Of a stretch of 64,000 bases of DNA, positions 52,990 through 60,981 are shown one piece after another; within the stretch, counting starts at the first letter, position 1; every line of letters begins with the position of its first letter. The stretch lies in the NCBI RefSeq assembly GCF_001438805.1, contig NZ_JQCF01000005.1, forward strand, positions 62,001 to 126,000, written 5' to 3'. Made by a program: the position numbers and the translations under genes. The DNA comes from Companilactobacillus kimchiensis (lineage in GTDB: Bacteria; Bacillota; Bacilli; Lactobacillales; Lactobacillaceae). The notes below the pieces were generated by a model, which did no database searches, was not told the DNA's origin, and worked only from the letters and a program-made list of their open reading frames with translations.

Positions 52990-53033
52990 AAAAAGAAAGA
53001 CATATTGAAATTAATTAATATGTCTTTCTTTTT
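52990..53033. terminator. Bidirectional terminator after the DHFR-like gene
   Basis: AAAAAGAAAGACATATT and its complement around a 10-nt loop. Another inverted repeat, ATTCAAATG/CATTTGAAT, lies just before it (52939-52980). Confidence 0.88.
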
Positions 53034-53295
53034 ATGTGATAAATATAATCAATATTTTTGTATAAACTTAGGAATTTTTGATTAATTAAGCATTTATAAA
53101 GTGATAAAATAAAACCCTATGGTAATTTTTGATGAAGTAAAATTGACAGTTCGAATTTAATAGAAATCAATTGTTGAGTATAAAAATTGTTCCTTTAAAA
53201 ATGTAATTATGGGTTGATACAATGGGGTGCAACATGAATTGTATAATTATTCAATATTTGTATATAAAGTTATTTCAAATTAATTAAAATCAATT

Positions 53296-53326
53296 TTACA
53301 AAGTGATAAAGTTTAAGTATTAGATA
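53296..53326 (+). promoter_or_regulatory. Conserved upstream box of the SLAP gene array, copy 1
   Basis: A box beginning TTACAAAGTGATAA and ending GTATTAGATA. Nearly the same sequence stands before the second SLAP gene (55623-55655). A TTTACA-17-TATTAG promoter can be read in it. The rest of 53034-53342 is AT-rich with no gene. Confidence 0.4.
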
Positions 53327-53342
53327 CTCGAGAGGGGTAATT

Positions 53343-55506
53343 ATGAGTAAAAATATTAAATATATAGGTGGCGCAGTTGCATTAACGCTTCTGGCTACTG
53401 CTCCAGTGGTTGCTCCTATTATTGGGTCAATTAGTACCTCTACTGTTGTCAAGGCTGATAATAATGGTGAGAATGAGGGATTAACAGCTGAACAAATGGT
53501 ACAAGCATTTAGAAATCAGTTTGCTGATCGCTATATTGCTAGTCCTAATAGTTTGATAACAGTTTTGAATGATATGTCTACATATTCTGATAATGGATGG
53601 GATTATTTTAGTGCACCTGATAAACATCATCTACATGATATGCAACGAGATATAGGTAATCATTTGAACCAGGTTGGTGGACTTTATGCCTTAAAGTATC
53701 CAGGGGAAACAACTTAGTCGTGATTATTTTTACGATGGAAAAACAGGACAATATTATTACTATGATATTTGGGGATATATAACAGTATCTGATAAAGATC
53801 ATCCAGATATTAAAAACTCTGATGGGACTTATACATCAGGGATAACTCTTTCAAATGCAGATCATTTGAAAGAGTTTGCTGGAAAGATAAATGATGGAAC
53901 CTATACTATGCCACTTAAAGTATCTTTTCATTTAGTAACAGGGACCGGTAATGATGATGCAACCGTAACGCCACCATCCTTAGACAGTGTCACACCAGAT
54001 TTACGAGATTTCTCATTTCATTTCTATTTAAGTAAAATCAATATTAATAAAAATAACGTTAATGTTGCTACAGGTTCTAATTTCTCAAGATTAACAGATG
54101 CAACTAATGATTCAAAGAATGGTCTTTCAGTTACAGATAATTATTCAAATGAAAATAATAATAAATCTGCAATTGCTAGAGAACCGATTTATGGTGAAAG
54201 TTTGTATAAAGAATCTTCACTGCAAAAGGCTTTTAGTGATGCTAGTGCTGCTGATTTTGATCCTAAATCAACTAATGGTGATGCAACTGATGTTATAGGC
54301 AATGGTAAAATTGTCAAAGCAGGAACCTATTATCAAGCGGTAACATATAAAATGGATGATGGGGAAGATACGGCCATTCAAAATATTGTGGGTGTAAAAA
54401 AGGATGATTTGACCCATGGTTATTTGGATCCTTATGAAACATTTATAAACGGTGATGATGATGCAAATAAGGTAGCTATGTATAAAGATACCGACACTAC
54501 TCCAAATGCAAATACTCAGTATGTTTTAAATCGTAATCCAGGGCTTGGAACGATTACCGTATTTCGTAAGATTAATGTACCCGGAAAAATCACTGACAGT
54601 TTAAATACCCCATCGGTAACAGTTGGAACCACAACTAAAGATTCAGCATTAAATAAAACTGATGGAATAAGTTTGATTGATCAAGATAAAGATAATTTAA
54701 TTGATGATCCAAGTAAAATTGTACTAGATGATACTTATTATGATTCAAGTACCGATCCAAAAACTATTTTAGATGGAACTGCTACACCATCTATTAGCCC
54801 AGATGGTAAATTTACCAAAGCAGGTCAATACTATCGTAAAGTCACTATTCCTTTGAAATCAGGAATTTCAGGAAATGATTATAAATTTAATGGTGATTAT
54901 CAGTTGAGTACTGACGGAGCATCAGTTACATTTTTACAAAAAGTAATTGTACAACCTAAAGCAAATTCAGGTTCTGGCTCACACTCTGGTTCCAATTCTG
55001 GATCAGGCTCAAACAACAATAATAATGGTCACAATTGGACAACTGAAGATATAAAAGGCATAGTAACAACTAAGAAAGATCAACCATATTATTCATTGAA
55101 TAATACTGAAGATAAAACAGTTTCTGATCGTGCTTTAGCTGAAAATACAGCTTGGTTGACTGATCGCTCAAGAACTGATCAAAATGGTAACAAGCAATAT
55201 CGCGTTTCAACTAGCGAATGGATTGATGCTAAGTATGTTAATTTTAACGAAATGCCAGATTCCTTATCTGATGTTCAATCTTCCATTGGGATTCTTTATG
55301 CCGATAAAACTAAGGAATATTATCGTCTTTATAATAAAGATGACCAATTAGTTCCTGACCGTGCGTTGGGTAAAGGTACGTATTGGAAAGTTGATCAAAC
55401 AGCCCATGATGCTGATGGCAAAGAATATTACCGTGTTTCAACTAACGAATGGGTTAAACAAGTGGATGGTATTCATTATCCAGTTTCACTTGGTGAGGTT
55501 GAATAA
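53343..55506 (+). pseudogene. SLAP-domain surface protein, frameshifted
   Basis: Two frames make one gene. The first runs 53343-53717 (signal peptide MSKNIKYIGGAVALTLLATAP, then LTAEQMVQAFRNQF) and stops at TAG; the second continues without gap (open from at least 53698, first ATG at 53866) to 55506. Removing one G from GGGG at 53703-53706 joins them as YPGKQLSRDYFYDGKTG into 720 aa, close to the 727 and 846 aa paralogs downstream. Later parts: beta-rich modules with GKIVKAGTYYQAVTYKM and GKFTKAGQYYRKVTIPL, a Ser/Gly linker, and two SLAP domains (ends YRVSTSEWIDA and YRVSTNEWVKQ). The rest is intact, so the break is recent, phase-variable or a sequencing error. Confidence 0.85.
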
Positions 55507-55522
55507 CAATTTAAAATTTTAA

Positions 55523-55557
55523 AGGACTGTATATAAATTTATATGGTTCTTTTTTTA
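55523..55557 (+). terminator. Terminator after the first SLAP gene
   Basis: An imperfect stem AGGACTGTATAT / ATATGGTTCT is followed by seven T residues. Confidence 0.65.
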
Positions 55558-55821
55558 TGTGATAAGCGATTTAAAATATGACAATTATCATTATACCAAT
55601 ATAAATGTAATTAAATAAATGATTACAAAGTGTTAACATTTAACGTATTAGAGTATTTTTATCAGTAATTTAAATTAATTATGATGAAAATGTTTGTAAA
55701 TGGTGATAGACCTTTTTGGTTTCTTTCGGATACAGACAAAAGTTTAAGACCGTTTTATCAAAAATATTTATAAAAGTTTAAATATATTTCATAAATACTT
55801 TTATTGAGAGAAGGATAATTT
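55558..55821 (+). promoter_or_regulatory. Long leader region of the second SLAP gene
   Basis: Holds copy 2 of the TTACAAAGTG...GTATTAGA box (55623-55655), here about 165 bp before the ATG instead of 17 bp. Otherwise AT-rich without gene. A GAGAGAAGGA site precedes the start codon. Confidence 0.4.
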
Positions 55822-58005
55822 ATGAGGAAATCAATTAAATACGCAGGAACAGTTGCTGTGGCGTTATTGGCGGTTGCACCAATAATACCTACCACATTTA
55901 CAGCAATTGTTGTTAAGGCAGCAGATACTACTAAGTCAGATGAGGATACCGACGAGATTAATCAGGCAAAGACATTTCTGAGTCAATTTAATGGAAATAT
56001 AGATGTTAAAGCGCATGCTGATGACATCCTACCTCATCTAGAGAGCTTACGAGATATGGATGAGCAAACAAATAACTTTCAGTACTTTGGTACGCCAAAT
56101 CCGTTACAAGTTATGGATGATGTAATCGGAAATGAAGACATTGAATCATTAATGACTACAAAATTAGATCCTGATCAATTTTATAGTGTGAATACTAATG
56201 GTTTCCATTTCACGGCTAAATTTAATACCCTTGATGATGCTGATACAACAGCATATGGTGGTTCTATTGCAGATGAGAATCTCTTAAAAGACACTGCACA
56301 ATTTGAAAGTGGAAATACAAGATCGATGCAATTAACTGCCCATATAACGCCTAGTGCAGATTCTACGGATGATCTTGTTACTCCTGTGAGTTTTGTGTTA
56401 TACAAAACTGCTACTGAAGCAATCGTTCCAGATTTGACCGACTTAACAACCACTGATGCTGCTTCAAAGTTAAGTGATACATCGGGTTATTCATTATTAA
56501 AACAAACAACCCCTAGTTTTGATACTTCCTACTATAAAGGTGAAAAATTATCAACATCCGCTAATCCAGTAAATAATGGTAAATTAGTTGCGGGTACATA
56601 TTACCAGAAAGTAACTTTCGCAGTCCCAAAAAGAAGCCTTGAAGTAATGTATCCCGAAAGTAAGGATACGACTGCTAGTCTTTATGCACCTACTGTTGTG
56701 ACTGGTGAAGGTACTGGTGATGATGTTAAATCCACTGTTACCTTTGTCCGTAAAATAGTAATCAAAGCAAGTAATACGGCCACGTCTACTATCCCAACAA
56801 TGACCGCAAAACCGGGTAGTTCAAGTACAAGTAAAGGCTTGGATACTAATGCTACTTTAACTGATAGTACTTCTACTGATTCAATAGCAGCCAGCTCTTC
56901 ATTTGATAATACAAGGTATTATGATACAAGTCTTAATGCTCAAAGTATTCTTGACGATGATACGACTGCTACTACGGCTGGAGTCAGCGGTGATAAGTTT
57001 GTTAAACCAGGTTCATATTATCGTAAAGTTACCTTCAAATTGAATGATGGTGTTGATGGCAATGATTATGATTTTGGAACGACACCACACAAGGTTAGTA
57101 CCGATGGTTCTGAAGTAACCTTTTTACAAACAGTTACAGTTGGCAATAATACTGTTGTTAGTCCGATTTCAACAACAGTACCATCTGTTAATGCTAATAC
57201 AGCAACAACCGCTGATGCCTTGAATTTAAAAGCCACGTCTTTGGTTAATGGGCAAGGAGATTCAGTAGCTGATAGTGTTACTTTTGGTCCATTTACTGAT
57301 AATAAAGATGGCAGTGGTACTCAATCAGATTCAATCGTGAATGGTAAATTTACTAAAGCTGGGATGTATTATCGTACCATTACTTACACCTTAAAAGATG
57401 GTGTTAAGGATACCAATGACTTTCCCGGTGGAACGGTCAACGGCAATACGGTCAGCTATGTTCAAGCAGTTAATGTAAAGAACATTCCTAACAAACCAAG
57501 TGGCTCTCATTCAAATTCAAGTACCGATACTGATACAGATAACAATCAGTGGTCATATCACAAAGAAAATGGTATTGTCACAACCAAGACCAATAAGAGT
57601 TTTTACATATTGGATAATGAAGCAGATGATGCAGTTGTAGATCGTGCTTTGGGTGCCAATACATCATGGAAAACTAATGGTTATCGAATTAACAAAGCTG
57701 GTGTTAAACAATACCGCGTTTCAACTGATGAGTGGATCAATGCCGACGATGTTAATTATGATCAACCAGCAGTGGCGACTGGTTTGACCGATATTCAAAG
57801 CATTAAGAAGATTGTTAATATCAATGGCGCTAGTCCTTTTTACTATCTTTATACTAAGGATGGTAAATTAGTGACTAATCGAGCATTATCTAAGGATTCA
57901 TCATGGTTCACAGATTATCAGGCTCAAGACAATGCGGGGAATACTTACTATCGTGTTTCAACTGATGAATGGGTTAAACAAATCAACGGAGTTACATTAT
58001 TCTGA
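55822..58005 (+). CDS. SLAP-domain surface protein, paralog 2
   Basis: 727 aa. Signal peptide MRKSIKYAGTVAVALLAVAPII with cleavage near VKA-AD, an N-terminal domain shared with the other two paralogs (AKTFLSQFNGNI, HLESLRDMDEQTNNFQYFGTP), then three or four beta modules each holding a 'GKxxxxGxYYRKVTxxL' strand pair and ending FVRKIVI / FLQTVTV / YVQAVNV, a Ser/Thr/Asp linker, and two SLAP domains (DRALGANTSWKTNGYR...YRVSTDEWINA, NRALSKDSSWFTDYQA...YRVSTDEWVKQ) for wall attachment. Probably a secreted adhesive or S-layer-associated protein; ligand unknown. Confidence 0.85.
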   Translation: MRKSIKYAGTVAVALLAVAPIIPTTFTAIVVKAADTTKSDEDTDEINQAKTFLSQFNGNIDVKAHADDILPHLESLRDMDEQTNNFQYFGTPNPLQVMDDVIGNEDIESLMTTKLDPDQFYSVNTNGFHFTAKFNTLDDADTTAYGGSIADENLLKDTAQFESGNTRSMQLTAHITPSADSTDDLVTPVSFVLYKTATEAIVPDLTDLTTTDAASKLSDTSGYSLLKQTTPSFDTSYYKGEKLSTSANPVNNGKLVAGTYYQKVTFAVPKRSLEVMYPESKDTTASLYAPTVVTGEGTGDDVKSTVTFVRKIVIKASNTATSTIPTMTAKPGSSSTSKGLDTNATLTDSTSTDSIAASSSFDNTRYYDTSLNAQSILDDDTTATTAGVSGDKFVKPGSYYRKVTFKLNDGVDGNDYDFGTTPHKVSTDGSEVTFLQTVTVGNNTVVSPISTTVPSVNANTATTADALNLKATSLVNGQGDSVADSVTFGPFTDNKDGSGTQSDSIVNGKFTKAGMYYRTITYTLKDGVKDTNDFPGGTVNGNTVSYVQAVNVKNIPNKPSGSHSNSSTDTDTDNNQWSYHKENGIVTTKTNKSFYILDNEADDAVVDRALGANTSWKTNGYRINKAGVKQYRVSTDEWINADDVNYDQPAVATGLTDIQSIKKIVNINGASPFYYLYTKDGKLVTNRALSKDSSWFTDYQAQDNAGNTYYRVSTDEWVKQINGVTLF

Positions 58006-58041
58006 TATTAAATAAGTGCTATTGAATAAGCTTATGATAAT

Positions 58042-58081
58042 AAAAAGCAATTAAGCTATAAATGGTCTAATTGCTTTTTTT
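58042..58081 (+). terminator. Terminator after the second SLAP gene
   Basis: AAAAAGCAATTA / TAATTGCTTTTTT around a 14-nt loop. Confidence 0.8.
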
Positions 58082-58198
58082 GTTATAAAATAGAAATTAT
58101 AGTTATAAAAAATTATTTTATGTATAAATATTTTGAAGAAAACATTAAAATGAATTTTGTTAAGAACCGAATCTGATTTATTTAAAGAGGGATTATCT

Positions 58199-60739
58199 AT
58201 GAAAAAATCAATTAAATATGCGGGGACTATTGCGGCAGCATTATTGGCTGTTGCACCTGTAACGACAGTTATTTTTCCAACAACTGTCGCTATGGCTGAT
58301 GAAACTGATGATATTTCACATATGAATGAAGATCAACAGGCCCAGCGTTTTATGAATCAGTTTGGTGATGTGACAGTTACTGGAGAAAATTCACCCACAG
58401 TCCTTGGAGTCTTAATTTCATTGAGAGACGATGATGGCATAGGCTTTCACTATTTTACGACGGATGTTAATAATGCCTCCAGTGTAGCCAATGCTCAGCA
58501 TAGTGGTAGCCCTGATAATTATGATGATGAACAACGTCATTTAGGATTAATAGACTTGATGACAAATCCAGCGGCGAAGGAGCCAAGCGAAGATACATTT
58601 AATTTAATAGGAGATTATACATTTTATATAACGGCTCAATATAGCACTAATTCCGCCCCCGATGGATACAAGCCTGTTAGCACGAATACTGATCACACTT
58701 ATTTAGAAAATATTTCAGAGGCTTTTGAGGATGGAAATAATAGATCAGTCCAATTAACTGTTCACGTGGGTCCGTTCGGTGAAGGAAATCTAAGTGAACA
58801 TGGATTCAAGATTACAAAAAGCCCCACTGTAACCACCGTCCCTGATTTATCATTGACGACAAAGGATGATGTTTCATCATTAACTGATGGGACGACTAAT
58901 GGTAAGTATAAACTTGGAGATATGCAGCCAATTGATCTACCTGGGAAAGCAGATGGTACCCCGGCTACTGGTACCCCGGTTACTCCAACGGTTACTTTTG
59001 GTGATAAGTATTATTTGAATAAAGCGTTGAGTGAAGAGGCAGAGCCAACAAACGAGGGCAAATTAATTGCGGGCACTTATTATCAGAAGGTATCTTTCAA
59101 TGTCGATAGAAGGACACTTGAAGTATATTATCCTGAATTAGATGCCCAGTCTGAAACAGCAAAGCTTGCTAGCCCTACCGTTGATAATGGTGCGACTATG
59201 AAAACTCCGTCAACTGTTACATATGTACGTAAAATTACAATTACCGCTCCAAAGACAGCAGCAACGGCCACTATCAAACCAGAGACTGTTAATGATGGTA
59301 GTTCAGCTACGATTGCTTTAGATGATCAAACAACGTTAAAAGATGCTGATTCTAAGGATGTTGCTGGTAGTTTCTCAGCTGATAATGATAATTATTATGA
59401 TGCTACAAGCGATAATGCCCAAGATATTTTGAGTGGTAATGGAACAGCTGATACAGACGCTGTGAAGGACGGTAAATTGGTCAAACCGGGTCAATATTAT
59501 CGTAAAGTTACCTTTAAATTTAATAATGGTAGTGCTACTGATTATGACTTTGGTTCAACAACTCCACACAAGACTAATTCTGACGGTACAGTAACATTCT
59601 TACAAAAAATTGACGTTTCGAAGTTCGCTGTTGCCAATCCAGTGGCAAAGGCTTCAACAGCTAAGACTAATGATGCAACCAGTTCAGTTGATGTGACAGC
59701 CAATTCTTTGGTTAATAATAATAATCCAGCTGACGATCTTGCTAGTGATGTTTCATTCGGTGATTTCACGACAAATTCTGATGGAACCGCTGATGGCAAA
59801 ACTGATTTTTCAGGTGGAAAATTCACTAAAGATGGCAAGTATTACCGAACGGTTACTTATACGCTAAAAGATGGCGTAGATACTGATAATAGTTTTGGTG
59901 ATGCAACAGTTAAAGATGGTAAGGTAACTTATGTTCAAGAAGTAGATGTAACAAAGAAAGATAATTCTGGATCGGGTTCTAGTTCAGGCTCTAACTCAGG
60001 CTCTAACTCAGGTTCTAACTCAAGCTCTAATTCAGGTTCTAACAGTCACAATTGGACAATAACTTATCCAACTGAAACAGCCAAAACTAAGAGTAGTCAA
60101 GATAACTACGCAATCTATGATGATAATGATAAAATCATTGATGGCAAAACAATTCCTAAGACTACTGCGTTAAAGATTGATCGTGCTAGAACTGATTTAA
60201 ACGGTAATGTTCAATATCATATTGCAGATAATGAATGGATCAATGCCAATGATGTTATTTTAAATGGAAATAATATCGATGGTGATTGGACTGTTGAAAA
60301 GATTGATCGAGTGGTTTTGACGAAACCATCTGCTAAATATTATTCTTTGTATAATGACCAGGATAAAATCAACGATGCTCAAGCACTGGCTAAGAGTACT
60401 GCTTGGAAAACTGATGAGGTCAGAACTGACAAAAATGGTAATAAACAATATCGTGTTTCAACTGATGGCTGGGTCAATGCGAAAGATGTAGTCTTTGGTG
60501 ATGATGCAAGTTTCAATGGATTCATTGACGTTAATAATGCTGGTGGAATCGTAAAATGTGGTCATACGGCTTCTTATTATAAGTTATACGGTGATGATAT
60601 GAAGCTTGTTGAGAGTCGTGCGCTTTCTTCTGATTCAGCTTGGAAAGTCGATTTTGTAGCACATGATGACCAGGGTAATACTTATTATCGTGTTTCAACT
60701 AGTGAATGGCTTAAACAAGGAACTGGGATTACTTATTAA
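58199..60739 (+). CDS. SLAP-domain surface protein, paralog 3
   Basis: 846 aa from ATG 58199 (AAAGAGGGA upstream; the frame is open from 58157). Same plan as paralogs 1 and 2: signal peptide MKKSIKYAGTIAAALLAVAPV, shared N-terminal domain (QRFMNQFGDVTV, YFTTDVNN), beta modules with GKLIAGTYYQKVSFNV, GKLVKPGQYYRKVTFKF and GKFTKDGKYYRTVTYTL, a Ser/Gly/Asn repeat linker, and three SLAP domains rather than two (ends YHIADNEWINA, YRVSTDGWVNA, YRVSTSEWLKQ). The first SLAP is diverged. No LPXTG, so retention is non-covalent. Confidence 0.86.
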   Translation: MKKSIKYAGTIAAALLAVAPVTTVIFPTTVAMADETDDISHMNEDQQAQRFMNQFGDVTVTGENSPTVLGVLISLRDDDGIGFHYFTTDVNNASSVANAQHSGSPDNYDDEQRHLGLIDLMTNPAAKEPSEDTFNLIGDYTFYITAQYSTNSAPDGYKPVSTNTDHTYLENISEAFEDGNNRSVQLTVHVGPFGEGNLSEHGFKITKSPTVTTVPDLSLTTKDDVSSLTDGTTNGKYKLGDMQPIDLPGKADGTPATGTPVTPTVTFGDKYYLNKALSEEAEPTNEGKLIAGTYYQKVSFNVDRRTLEVYYPELDAQSETAKLASPTVDNGATMKTPSTVTYVRKITITAPKTAATATIKPETVNDGSSATIALDDQTTLKDADSKDVAGSFSADNDNYYDATSDNAQDILSGNGTADTDAVKDGKLVKPGQYYRKVTFKFNNGSATDYDFGSTTPHKTNSDGTVTFLQKIDVSKFAVANPVAKASTAKTNDATSSVDVTANSLVNNNNPADDLASDVSFGDFTTNSDGTADGKTDFSGGKFTKDGKYYRTVTYTLKDGVDTDNSFGDATVKDGKVTYVQEVDVTKKDNSGSGSSSGSNSGSNSGSNSSSNSGSNSHNWTITYPTETAKTKSSQDNYAIYDDNDKIIDGKTIPKTTALKIDRARTDLNGNVQYHIADNEWINANDVILNGNNIDGDWTVEKIDRVVLTKPSAKYYSLYNDQDKINDAQALAKSTAWKTDEVRTDKNGNKQYRVSTDGWVNAKDVVFGDDASFNGFIDVNNAGGIVKCGHTASYYKLYGDDMKLVESRALSSDSAWKVDFVAHDDQGNTYYRVSTSEWLKQGTGITY
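59966..60054 (+). repeat. 12-bp tandem repeat coding the Ser/Gly/Asn linker
   Basis: Imperfect units of GGCTCTAACTCA encode SGSN repeats between the beta modules and the SLAP domains. The number of units could vary by slippage without shifting the frame. Confidence 0.7.
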
Positions 60740-60782
60740 AAATAATCGTAAGAAATAACCTTGCTTGAAAAGGAACCAGAAT

Positions 60783-60822
60783 TTCGCGGCTGAGCCCCAT
60801 TTCAAATTGTTATTTCGAACTA
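60783..60822 (+). repeat. Fragment F of the structured repeat (right side only)
   Basis: TTTCGCGGCTGAGCCCC and the following ATTTCAAATT match the right arm region of copy A (TTTCTCGGCTGAGCCCAATT). The left half is missing. Confidence 0.45.
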
Positions 60823-60853
60823 ATGATTTATTGTTAAAACAGTATTTCAACTC

Positions 60854-60915
60854 AAAAAACATTATATTATGTATGACTCCACTGGGAATCATTCATTAAT
60901 ATAATGTTTTTTTTT
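60854..60915. terminator. Bidirectional terminator between SLAP gene 3 and the cation ATPase
   Basis: AAAAAACATTATATTA and its complement around a 27-nt loop, with A- and T-runs. Confidence 0.8.
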
Positions 60916-60981
60916 ACTAAAATTATTAAACACTATGTAGAAATAATCAATTTAGTAGGTTTAACTACCAATACAATTGGT

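Noticed and set aside
59966-60054. CRISPR-like short repeats
   Set aside because: The units are 12-bp tandem codon repeats in frame within a Ser/Gly/Asn linker, without spacers.
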